Source: Saccoglossus kowalevskii (taxonomy: Eukaryota > Hemichordata > Enteropneusta > Harrimaniidae). From it: 48,886 nt of DNA. The notes beneath the pieces are model-generated. The model was given only the letters and a program-made list of their open reading frames with translations, was not told the DNA's origin and ran no database searches. Of the stretch, positions 9,441-19,737 are shown one piece after another (the first letter of the stretch is position 1; every line of letters starts with the position of its first letter). The DNA lies in NCBI RefSeq assembly GCF_000003605.2, contig NW_003122910.1, positions 545,694 through 594,579 of the forward strand. Direction: 5' to 3'. The position numbers and the translations under genes are program-made.

Positions 9441-10992
9441 ACTCGTATCACAATTCAGGTCTCTTCTTTGCATAGCATAGAAAATAAATATTGAAAGATC
9501 ACGTGTTTACAGAATTATTAATGAACTGAACACAGCACAGCGCCGACTAATATAGCATACTTAGCAGGAGAAATCTTACAACATAACTTTATTGACATGC
9601 TAGGCAGCCATATTAATACTCATATTATCGCACATAAGTAATGAAATATTGTGGTGATATACGCTATGCCAATTTTTGTAAACGTTCCATGTTGTGTGTC
9701 TGGTAGTAAATATGTCACTATGGCAACTCAATGCTCTCTTACACATCCGTAAGAGTGGATGACCATGACAACCGACCAAAGATATCAAATCCCCGGACCT
9801 TGCCCAGGGTAACTAGTCTGGAATGCCACGTGTATATTTCTCAAAAGGGTTAACCACATTGCAGACATGTCTTTGCTTTTAGTTCTGAATTCAAGAGAGT
9901 TGAGTCTTGTCTGCAGGTTTAAGTGTATTAGTTTATATTGTATTGCCCTCTTCTGTGAAGTACTACCCTCCTAAGTGTTCTTCTTCCTCTATGCTCCGCA
10001 GGAATAATTCTCACAGTAAATGCAGTTTTTGTTGTTTGTTCAGCTACTGTAAAAGTCTCAAGAGCGGCACAATCCGTTACTGTAAATTATTTACATGCTG
10101 TTGGGGTGTTGTATTTATTCCGTACATTCCTTTCAGCTATTACTTTGCTACGATGACATTCTCAAGTTTCCGGTTTTGATTTTTGGCTGGCTAGCGGGAC
10201 TCATAAGACGGTGTTTAGAATGTTGCTTCACCTTCTATTAATATCAATGCATAACACATCAATCCTCCGAGAATCAATAGTTGGCGGGAAGGAATGACTT
10301 TCCCCTGACAATTTATTCACTCACACATTCTGAATTGTGACATTCCACATATTATACTAGTATGGATCATAAACGCTATAGAGGGCGCATAGGTTTTCTT
10401 GTATATTTAAAATTTGTGTGACAAATGTTTTGTAAACAATTTCCTTATATATAATGTTGATTCAATTGACATGATTGATGATTCATATATGTATATTTAT
10501 ATTTCATCAACGTGGATATCTAAGCCCGGGTAATGTCTGCGAAGGTATTAATTGATTCATAACATCCATTACATATTAACAATTCAGATATGACTCCTAC
10601 TATTTAATCATAACAAAATGCAATATCAATGTATTAATTCTCATCAACTTTCTGTCAGTTCGTGCGCACATACAACTTCTACGTGATATCTCATTTTATC
10701 CTAATTCCATTTATTCATGAAAACAAAGCACGCATTTGTATTTACAATTATCAATGTTTAAATAAACCAACAATTGCATAATCGTTTATCTTTTTACGAG
10801 TATGTTTCTAGTGATGAGATGATGTCAAAAGACCCATAGCTATTTACTATTGTGGCTTACTTCATATACTAGTGTTCAACTCCTCGGGGTCACAGCATAC
10901 ATGTATGGATACAAGAAATTGTCCTCGAGATTTACCAAATCCAGAAAGCTTCACACGCACCATGACATGTAGTGCCCCGGGAATCAGAAGCT
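9441..10992. other. non-coding DNA
   Basis: No gene is supported. A minus frame at 9600-9788 is rich in Cys and His but lacks splice or start support. TAGAGGGCGC at 10379-10388 resembles the core of the animal CTCF site and recurs inverted at 46721-46730. AGCTTCACAC is repeated 41 bases apart near 10948 and 10989. Confidence 0.45.
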
Positions 10993-11157
10993 TCACACAT
11001 CAATATTTGATGACTGTCGAATAATCATGTTGCTCACATTACCGTAATAGTATCCACCCACGTAATGCCCAAAGGCATTTATCGCGGTAACATGTAATAA
11101 TCCATTCAGCAAGATGGCTGAATTTTCATCTGCTCTTCGGCATACTTGATCGATCTT
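10993..11157 (-). CDS. candidate coding exon, minus strand
   Basis: The minus strand is open for about 103 codons from a stop near 11312 to the stop at 10993. It has no usable ATG at its 5' side, as expected of an internal or terminal exon. The last 55 residues look most protein-like: QVCRRADENSAILLNGLL, then HVTAINAFGHYVGGYYYG, ending SSNIDV. A possible acceptor, TTATTCACCAAG, lies just before 11157 and would start the exon in phase 0 at Ile-Asp. The pyrimidine tract is weak and no poly(A) signal follows within about 60 bases. Glycine, alanine and histidine content exceeds that of chance frames here. Family unknown. Confidence 0.25.
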   Translation of the reverse strand, partial: KIDQVCRRADENSAILLNGLLHVTAINAFGHYVGGYYYGNVSNMIIRQSSNIDV

Positions 11158-11312
11158 GGTGAATAATTTATAATTATATATAAAAATGTCATAGTCGGTG
11201 AAGGTCCCACACAATTTACCACGCTTAGATGAATGTATCAGTGAATTATAACATGCACGAAGAATGATTAAATTTGAAGTGCAGTGTCGATTTTGGATTA
11301 TAATTCAAGCTT

Positions 11313-12653
11313 ATGAATTTGTAATATACAGGTTTCTTAGTTTTAGAAAGCAGTCATTGTTCATTGCACGCAATACAAACGACAGCGAATGTTTACTTAA
11401 CTCATGTTTCAGGTCTGGAAAGGATTAATAGTAAATATTCTATACTGTGTTAAATTTCATACCAGAAACTAAATAAATGCCGGAATGACAATAGTGCATG
11501 AAATAGTGGAGATAGTAATAGTTTAAAAGTTAAATTCATGTAATGACATTATTTAGCGACAGATTTAAAAAAACGTAATTACTTTCTAATGTTAGTTTTC
11601 AACTTTTCCAATCATTTACATGTTAACGAGATAATTGCATAATTTTAAATTACATTTTATTAATATTGACATAGCTTGATAATTATAGAGTTATATTGTA
11701 ACTTCAAAAGTGTATACCAGAAACATATCATATACTAATTGAGGAAACTATATATAGACATACCTTTGCACGACTGCGTTGTTCAAATTATATGCCGAGA
11801 GTTGAACAGAAACGTTTTAAAGTGAATACAGATTTGAAAGACAGAATATGTGAAATCTACTTAAGAGAAATTATACCTAGATTTTTCTGGTCATTTCCAT
11901 CATTTCCAATAGTTATCCTTAATCTGAATCTACATTTGAGATACATTCACATTATTGGCCGAAGATGAACGCACTTGATCATTGGTTCCATAAAATAAAC
12001 AATCCGAAAACAACAACGCATAGTACATGAAAATGTGAAAGCACTCAGAATTGCAGTTTTGAAAAAATAAATAAAAAAGACTACTGAAATCGAAATGTGT
12101 GATTTAAAGCCAATGTTAATTCAAGGTGCTATGGCCCAGTGTTATGCATATGTATTTAATGATGTAGTCTAAGAAATGTGCCTTATATGCTTTGACACAC
12201 AAAATAATACAGATTACTATAATAATGGTTTTGTTATACATTGTTTAAACGCAAAGTGTTTATTTGCTGTATCGTGAGTTTGAATTGTTGTTTTTATATG
12301 TTCGTAATTTGCTTGTAATTAATATTTATAAACTTTGTTGTAATTTAAAATCGAATATATCAGTGTATTGAGCAACGTGGTAGATGGATCGTATAACCTT
12401 CATTACCATGCATCATTTGACAAATACACTACCAACTACAATCAGAGTAAAGTGAACTTTAATTTGAATGCAGTTGAGACGAATAGTTGAAGAGTTCAGT
12501 TGGTCGGTGCACTATCATGCACTATCAGCTATACTATATCTCTGTATCGATTGTATCATCGGAGCAATAACCACGGTAACGATTTATCCCGCAAACAATG
12601 TCATACAGCGGAACGAGGTAACCAGCAGTAGCTGATCAGTTGTGTTGGTGAAC
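11313..12653. other. AT-rich non-coding DNA
   Basis: Very AT-rich between 11.3 and 12.5 kb. No gene, repeat or retroelement tail is evident. A GC-richer pocket at 12540-12630 has two short open frames ending at a CGAG/GTAACC donor-like site, too short to call. Confidence 0.5.
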
Positions 12654-12708
12654 TTTTCCACGAGGTCGCATTGCTATATTCCTTCGACAATTGAAAACTC
12701 GTGGAAAA
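12654..12708. repeat. 11-bp perfect inverted repeat
   Basis: TTTTCCACGAG (12654-12664) and CTCGTGGAAAA (12698-12708) are exact reverse complements with a 33-base loop. It could be a cruciform or RNA hairpin, or a miniature element with very short ends. Function unknown. Confidence 0.7.
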
Positions 12709-14070
12709 CATACGATTAGCCGCGTTGAAAAGATATAGGGTAATATTAACTGGTGTTTAGCATGTAAATATTAAATCTCGATTATCACTTCCTAATCGAT
12801 AATTACTGATGCGCTTATCCACGGCTGCAGTATGCGTTCGGAATGTCAAGGTTATATATGTATTGCCAAATCGTGTAAGTTGATGGATGCACGGTTACAA
12901 GAGACATCATCCCTGATGAAATATGTCATCTGTGATTCTCAGTAGGCTGGATCAGTGTATTAAATAGATTGTATTGATTCTTATGGTTTGTTGGTTTTTA
13001 GTTGGATTCCAATATGTTGTAAGGTGTACCTTGAAATTTTAATTAACGCCAGTGTCTAGAGAGGTTCTGCTTCACGTGAAAAGATTATTAGTTTAACGAG
13101 TACGAAAACAACATACAATCCCATTGGAATACTCGCATAGTGGTGTAATCTCCTAATATTTAACACGCTATGACTCAAGTATACTGTTGATTTTATAAGT
13201 CCATGTGCATGTGTTGGCACAGTACCACAATCATAAATATTCGGTCAACACATATGAGTAAAGTAGTCCAGGTAATCATCAAGTAGACCATCAAATTTCC
13301 CCCCTAAATTAATGAGACACAGTGTTACCCACATCTATTCAATATGGCGTCGGCAAGAACACAGATTCATGTCAGAAACTAGTCACATAATATGCATCAG
13401 ACACTTCCCATCGTTTTGTTTATTTAACATTATATTTTCTTAGACACAATCAAATAAGTTAAAATGATATTATCAGACTTAAAACAAAATAAAAATAGGT
13501 TAGTGATGCTAATAACGAATACAGTATTTTGTTACGGGTTATTTCACTAGTTTAAAAGCATTTTAAAAACATGATTCAAGAAAGTGTTTGTTCTTGGTTA
13601 TTTTTTTGTATGAAAATATGTAAAAGGCTACATATACATCAGGCAAAAATATATAAAGTATTCATAATTCAAGGATGTTCCAGTAAATCAGTTTATTTCA
13701 GTTACTCAATACTGACACAATATAATATCTGATAACCCGGATTTGGAAGAACACCATTATCGTTAGATGAATATATGAATTGATATTGACTGTGATGATC
13801 TTCTATAAGTTTGCTGTACAACTATCTTGACATGCATGTAGGCGATATGTGGCGATCGTTAACTATTTAATGTAGATACTATAGTGTGGGTGGAAGTTCA
13901 AATCAGCTACACACCCATCATTGCTGCTTGCAGCAACATTTAATTTATCATAGGAGCTAATTCGTTGACGCTGAAGGTCATGCATTGGGTTTATGCTATC
14001 ATATTTGTAATGGCGGAAAAATCAGTCCTGTTTCCGTGAATCATGTCATCAGCCATTTATCTTTGTATCA
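12709..14070. other. AT-rich non-coding DNA
   Basis: No gene is supported. CAATATGGC at 13340-13348 is the last of the five YY1-like cores in the left part of the window. Confidence 0.5.
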
Positions 14071-14207
14071 ATCACCACCCAACATATACCCGCCCATCCC
14101 GTGTTCCCATCACCAACCAACATACACCACTTATCCATGAAACCCACCACCACCACCACCACCACCACCAAACATACACCACCCATCCCGTGTTCCCACC
14201 ACCACCC
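14071..14207. repeat. CCA-rich minisatellite with an expanded (CCA)n
   Basis: Units of about 37 bp can be aligned. The first is 14071-14108, the second 14109-14145, and the third 14146-14197, in which the leading ACCACC has expanded into about eight CCA triplets. A partial fourth follows. Shared landmarks are ATCACCAMCC, AACATAYACC and CATCCCGTGTTCCC. In one frame it reads as poly-histidine and proline, but this is a by-product of the repeat: the frame (14043-14255) has no other coding sign. A microsatellite growing inside a minisatellite unit is a nice example of nested instability. Confidence 0.85.
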
Positions 14208-15037
14208 AAGACTCAACATGACTTACCATGTATAACTCATGCTGAACGCCCATAATTTTCATTAGTGAAAATATATGTGGACTAAATTGGTTAGTGTCAC
14301 CAGTTTTAAAATTAAGATAATATTAATATAAACATTATTTACTACAATTTATGTCACATGTGGCGTTTGCAATAGACGCCTCGTTCTACTCCACTGTTTT
14401 AGGAATAGCGGTTGTGTAAGATATCCTAAACGGAATACAATTCAAACATTAATATTAGTGTAGTAGTTTGCATTAATTGGAATGTGAACTCATGGTCGGT
14501 ATTAATTACCAAAAAAACACACACACCTTTGCCATTCTAATAGTGTGAATGAATCCAACGAATGGACTACATAACAATATACTACGCTAGTGGGACTGAT
14601 GTGTGTACGTATACAAAGAGTTTAGTTAGAGTGGCGATGCACGTGAATGATGTGTGATATTTTGATTTTATTGCACCCTCACTACAGATAGCCAACTTTC
14701 TATTATTTAATTCTGTTTTTATCTGGTTTTTATTCATCACCCGAACTTATAATTTCTGGAATGAAAACATAACATGCTGGCAACTGTTATTCCATTACCA
14801 ATCTTTTATTTTCGTTTAATTGCAAACCAGTGCCAGATCTCCACACAAAATATTGATCTAGGTTCATATGAAATCAACCGGAAAATCTGGATGAGTGCGA
14901 CAGTTGCTGGCATAGCGACAGCGAACGTGTGTACGCATATTTCTGGAAGCTCAAGTCATGCCGTTATTCATCGTCGTCTTTATTATTATTATATATAATA
15001 GTAACACGGACTGGTAGTATATTATTACTGCTGCCAG
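14208..15037. other. AT-rich non-coding DNA
   Basis: A frame at 14774-14998 is within chance expectation. CTTTATTATTATTAT at about 14978-14992 could be a small retroelement tail but has no stem-loop before it. Confidence 0.5.
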
Positions 15038-15111
15038 TATCAAGACAGTGACCGTATATTTAAAATCATCAATGAATTTAAAGATGATGCATGATTGTAA
15101 ACCGTCTCCAG
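15038..15111 (+). CDS. candidate internal (or first coding) exon
   Basis: A good acceptor (ATTATTACTGCTGCCAG, ending 15037) and a near-consensus donor (CTCCAG/GTAAGA at 15111/15112) bracket 74 bases that are open in one frame: IKTVTVYLKSS, then MNLKMMHDCKPSP with one base left over (phase 1 end). The frame stays open back to a stop at 15015. Alternatively the ATG at 15072 could be a translation start, giving a 13-codon first coding exon. The donor is among the strongest seen in the window. No partner exon could be identified and no family is recognisable. Confidence 0.28.
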
Positions 15112-15636
15112 GTAAGAGCAGCTTGCTAGTTTGTAGTTAAAAGGTGGTCGATGTGATAATGTTGTGAATCTATGGACGGTTAAAGCGCCAGTCAGTTGAC
15201 TAATTAATGTCTTACATCGTAAGTCTTCCTTGCAGTTTCACACTTTGGACATCAAGTGAGGTACAATCGGTCACGTAATAAAAAACATGCGTCAATCAAT
15301 TAAACGAATTCATGAGACAAAAGCGTCCGTCGATATTTAATATTTTCGACTCATTTGTGTGGACGTCGAGGAATGGATATTTGTTATTATTAGGTGTTAA
15401 TATTAGATATCAGGTGTTACTTTTAATATTAGAAATTAAATTTCAGCAGCGATTGTTAGTGTCCGGTTTCCGTTATCATCTTACTGGCGGATTGTTGGCC
15501 ACCGTTATTTTTGTATGACATTCACCCATGGCTTCTAATGATACATCTGTACAAACCTGTATTTGGTCTGCGTGGAAACATATGCTACTTAATATGAATC
15601 ATTAACATATATTGAATGAACTTTTGGTCATGAGGT
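15112..15636. other. AT-rich non-coding DNA
   Basis: No supported feature. The frame at 15312-15518 is ordinary. If the exon at 15038 is real, this would be intron. Confidence 0.5.
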
Positions 15637-15845
15637 TTAAATAGGGATATAATTAGAACTCAGGATGTTACATGGAAATAACAACATAATACGTTGCCCG
15701 GCAAAATTATCTATGAAAAATAAATGGAGGATTTTTTCATATTTATATTTCATATTGTTCATGAGCTCTTTGTAATTTACGCTCCAGTCACAAACGTCAC
15801 GAACATTCGCTTTTAATAAACGATTTTTTTTAAATGTCAGCATCT
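15637..15845 (-). CDS. candidate terminal exon, minus strand
   Basis: On the minus strand a long pyrimidine-rich stretch ends in TTTTGTTTCAATTCGTAG, a strong acceptor, at 15846. Two bases later an open frame begins MLTFKKNRLLKANVRDVCDW and continues for 67 residues through HLFFIDNFAGQRIM to a stop at 15637. The composition is charged and lysine-rich, which is plausible for an AT-rich genome but also easy to get by chance. No AATAAA is seen within about 60 bases of the stop. Confidence 0.17.
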
Positions 15846-17045
15846 CTACGAATTGAAACAAAATTAAAATAAGATAGAGCAAAAGATCTGAAATTGTTCT
15901 AATATGACGTCATTATTAATATTTATTTCTCTTGGTTCTATAAATGAAACGACGATTATTATGATGGTTATTGTGATGTTCTAGTCATGTATGCTTATAT
16001 AAGCGGACTTGATTGATGTGGTACTCGTATTGAACACCGGTTCCCTTAGTAATATAACACCAAATCTATGAATTTAATATCATGGTAATTACCATAGTAA
16101 CATAGGTATTTTCAAATCTTGGATCAATACATTTATTTCATTGACACTTAGTTTTGTCATTGCAATGAAATTGTCAAAACTAAAATTATAGTTAATAATA
16201 GTTAAAGTAATTTAACAATTGAAACCAAAATCCCAAAGCCAGATTTTGTTATGATTATATAATTTACATTGTCCTCTAGTTACTTTAGAAACACGATTAC
16301 CAGAAATTGAGACACGAATAGATCGGAAACTTTTTAAAACTTATTCTTAATCTAAACAATATAGTACAGATGCTTCACTTTGTTTTCATTATTGTTTATT
16401 GTATTGTTTACTAATTTACAGAGACACAAATACCATCCGTATTATAAGTGCTTACTTTCTAGTTATATTATACCAGGTTAAATTTTCGGAAAGGATTTCC
16501 ATATTACCAAATTCATTCCGGTCAAACCATTGCACGCGCATTGATTATTGCGAAAGCTGATATCCATATGTCGCCAAATTACACAAACGGGCATTTCACA
16601 GACACAAGTATACGTATTGTTTTTGTTTTGTTTTTTTGATATCTTAGTAAATTAGGCGTGCAACCTGTTTGTTTCCTCCCACGGGAATGAACCATAATGA
16701 CCACTTATGTTTGATGATATCGCAGCCTAAAATATATCAACGCCGGGACGTAAAACTATTATAGCATCATCAATTATTAAACATATGTACGTGCATAACG
16801 TGTGTTGTAAATCAACAGCATACCACTCAGCAGTCACCGCTCAACAGTTTTCGTTCACCATAACGCATAGTTGCGTATTTTATTGGACAATTCAAATTTC
16901 AAAATACGGGCTGTTTCATTTCACAAGAACCAATACCCTAAACAAGCCGTTAGTTCTCGTTAGAGAACGAATTTTCATAAGTTAACGATATAATACTGCG
17001 AACTTTTTACTGCCCGCCGCGGAGTGTGTTTTGACACTGTGAAAG
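15846..17045. other. AT-rich non-coding DNA
   Basis: Nothing supported except the small hairpin at 16148-16183. A frame at 16785-16985 is within chance expectation. Confidence 0.5.
16148..16183. repeat. small inverted repeat
   Basis: TTAGTTTTG and CAAAACTAA pair perfectly across 18 bases. The loop holds CATTGCAATG, itself a palindrome, so the site can form a stacked hairpin. Function unknown. Confidence 0.55.
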
Positions 17046-17145
17046 TGTGTTTCGCAACTTTTTCGTATCGAAGGACAATCGGCCAATGACCTGTAGAAAT
17101 AGAAAATGATTCATTTACATATCATATTTCTACCACAAACCACCT
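17046..17145 (+). repeat. dispersed repeat, copy 2
   Basis: Homologous to 6404-6500. GTGTGTTTCGCAAC matches GTGTGTTACGTAAC, and GGCCAATGACCTGTAGAAATA (17081-17101) matches its partner with one transition. ATGATTCAT follows in both. The bZIP-like octamer is TTTCGCAA here (C/EBP-like) against TTACGTAA in copy 1, at the same 33-base distance from CCAAT. There is no TATA in this copy. Confidence 0.55.
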
Positions 17146-18953
17146 GCTTAAATACCACAGATTCACATTCGAATACAGGCTGTTGCTACTTAAGACACGT
17201 GTCATTTATAAACAGTGAGGGGAATGTTGTGCTCTTGAAAAAAACACCCTCTCCTAGTAAATAGTATTGATAAGAACAAAGGAACTAGTAAACGTTTACT
17301 GTCAAATGAGAAGTTTGATTTTTATTGGGTGTGATGAGGTCGGGTGGTGGTAGGGGTGGGGTGTTGTTTAAGCATCAGTTACCATCATCTGTTCCATCTA
17401 CTCCAGTTATTTGCTTGTATGTATGTGACGTAACCAAACACCAAAAGGTTTGATCTGGATGCAGAGTGTTTGTGTCTATATAACCATCGCACAGTGTATT
17501 CCAACAATGATGTTGTTGTCAGCGTATTTTTTTAATATGTCTCTGTACTGCCTTTGTTGTCAAGGGTTCCTAACAGCAACTCAACATTTTGCAGGTATAC
17601 ACTGCAGAAAACACTTAAATTGTCACATTTCACATTTGTTGCGTTCTTTGTTTGAAGAGAACGACTGAAATACATGCTGTAAAATTGCATTTTCAAAATT
17701 GTGAATGAAGGAGACTATTAATAAATGTTATAAATTCAATTTTTTCCCAGCCCGACTAAAAAGTTACTATCCGTGTCGCGTAAATGGGTGGGCTGTCATT
17801 TTAAACATTCTATAACCATAGGAACATTAGCAGCAATACTGTGAATACTATAGTTTTCATAAAATTTCCTGCTGATTTTTGCCCATGATGAATTTGCTGT
17901 AATTTATTGTGTTCACTGTAATATTTGTTCCCCAAGATTTATAAAATGTGTCTGGTATTTATCCCTGCAGAATATGTTTTCAGTGCATTTTTTTCTAATT
18001 ACATCATTGTCCTCCCGAGTTGTCAACCCCTTAGGGTGTCCTATCATTTGTATACAGGAAAGTTGTCGCTTGTAAATACGTCGCGGTCAGTTTATTTGCT
18101 GCGATTAAACAAATCATTAATTTCTAATCCATCGATGTATTTACAAATTCCAGCTTTGTCATGGTGAAATGTACATTGGTAAATGCATACAAACTATTGG
18201 TATATAGCAAGTACACTCAGAATACTCAAATTTCGAACAGTAATCGCAAATAAAATTTAAATTAGTCTAGGTACTAAACGAGCTATGTTTTGATTAATAT
18301 TTACCCGGTCTGCTGCACATATGCATAACACGAAATTACGCACGGTTACCCGGATGCGTCAGTCGAGACTAAAGATGGCGCTTCACAGCATATTATAGGG
18401 GAGAGCAAGTTAATTAAGAACCAACTCTGTCATGAATCGGAAGTGGGTGAGTAAAATTATCATATTAACTTCTCAGTTTCTTTATCTCAAACTTTTTGGA
18501 CAAGCTTTGTATTGAGCCATTGTCCTTGGAGTACAATGGAATACGTAGTATCTCCGTTTTAGAGGCTTTGACCCCCACTTTTAAAGTAATGGTTTCTACG
18601 AATTTCCCTCGACACAGTACGGGCTTTGTCAGTATCCAACAATTACTAGTATTATTTCCGTATAAACTGTTTTCATGAATTGTGTGTGATGGACTCTCGT
18701 TCATCCATGAAAAAGTATATGTATACGAATACTAAACAATTGCTATTGAACAAAATCACACAGAGCAAACAATGAAAACCTCTTCAAACATTTATTCTTA
18801 ATTATTGAACGGAATGAGGTCAACATATATTTGATCTTTTAAGAATTGGGCCATATATTTATTTTCAATTTATTGCCTTATTTATCGTTCCCGCTACTGT
18901 AGCCGTTTGATACCGTGAAAGTCACTTTTAGACGAATACCGTTGACAAAGCTT
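17146..18953. other. AT-rich non-coding DNA with weak exon-like spots
   Basis: No firm gene. A short frame beginning GIHCRKHLNCHISHLL (about 17595-17668) follows a TTTTGCAG acceptor and has AATAAA near 17720, but such combinations arise by chance here. At 18371-18448, AAAGATGGCGCTTC (YY1-like) is followed by ATG AAT CGG AAG TGG and GTGAGT, a possible first exon. A minus frame at 18465-18704 (79 codons) has a plausible lysine-rich composition and no splice support. Confidence 0.4.
17342..17361 (+). other. G-rich stretch, possible G-quadruplex
   Basis: The run GGGTGGTGGTAGGGGTGGGG has three G-tracts of three or more and two GG pairs. It could fold as a two-layer or bulged quadruplex. It is unusual in this AT-rich window, but no function is shown. 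Confidence 0.4.
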
Positions 18954-19020
18954 TTAATAATAATAATATTCTTTATAGATAGATAACAGCGTGATGACGT
19001 CCGGCAAACGCCGTGTCTAG
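18954..19020 (-). mobile_element. LINE/SINE 3' end, minus orientation
   Basis: Read on the minus strand: ACGGCGTTTGCCGG, able to form a small CGGC/GCCG stem, then TATCTATCTATAAAGAATATT and (ATT)n to TTAAAAG. A GC stem followed by ATAAAGAAT and an ATT-repeat tail matches LINE/SINE 3' ends of the L2/CR1 kind. The body upstream (higher coordinates) is not traceable. Confidence 0.4.
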
Positions 19021-19504
19021 TCTATGCATAAGTTATTACTTATATATGCCGACTAATCACACAGCATATTGTTTGAGCTACTGTTGTGACAGTCATCATG
19101 TTGTTTGCTTTATAACTACCGGTTTCTCGCGGTATGGATTGATATTTAATGTAAACACGACAGGACGCGCGGAAGTGCGTTCTACCATAGCGTGAACACG
19201 CTTTAAACAATTCCCACACCATTTGTCAATAGCGATCTTCCTACTACTTCCCATTGCCTTATAACCGCAAACAAGATGTAGGTGTTTGTACTGTAATGTA
19301 AACATGATGTAAAGACAACCTTGAAATTGCCTTTTTATTCAACATTATCAGCAAATATCACTTTTGTTTCTTAGCTATCTGTATTGGATGATTCTACACA
19401 CGTATATACACGTAATACAAATCCTTTCAGATTTCACTATTTATTTTTAGTGGAATGTTTTTTACTGCAACCTAGTATAACACATATCATGTATTGTAAT
19501 TTGT

Positions 19505-19632
19505 TGTATTGTATCGCATTGTGGTGTATTGTATCGCATTGTGGTGTATTGTATCGCATTCTGGTGTATTGTATCGCATTGTAGTGTATTGTATCGCATT
19601 GTGGTGTATTGTATCGCATTGTGGTGTATTGT
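19505..19632. repeat. 20-bp minisatellite, about 6.4 copies
   Basis: The unit GTATTGTATCGCATTGTGGT is repeated with only two single-base variants (CTGGT, GTAGT). Both strands are open through it in one frame, giving artefact frames (for example CIALWCIVSHCG) that should not be annotated as genes. It ends exactly where the foldback element at 19631 begins. Confidence 0.95.
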
Positions 19633-19737
19633 GAGGTTATCACTAGAATATCACAAAGTAAGCACGTACAGTAGTACGGAGATCATATCGACTGGCGCTT
19701 AGCTGAAGTCGATCCGACCCCGTACTGTCTGAATATT
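19631..19737. mobile_element. foldback element, copy FB3
   Basis: The left arm starts GTGAGGTTATCACTAGAATA and runs to ATCATATCGACT (19692). The right arm, AGTCGATCC then CGTACTGTCTGA (19707-19730), is its diverged inverted repeat near the apex. The left arm aligns along its length with the left arm of the hairpin at 25786, sharing GAGGTTAT, AAAG, ACAG and TATCGAC in order. The outer half of the right arm is lost or unrecognisable. Confidence 0.55.

Noticed and set aside
14043-14255. Poly-histidine protein frame
   Set aside because: The His/Pro run is the translation of the CCA minisatellite. Nothing outside the repeat supports coding.
19384-19643. Cys/Trp-rich and Asn/Thr-rich frames on both strands
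   Set aside because: Both are readings of the 20-bp minisatellite, which happens to lack stops in several frames.
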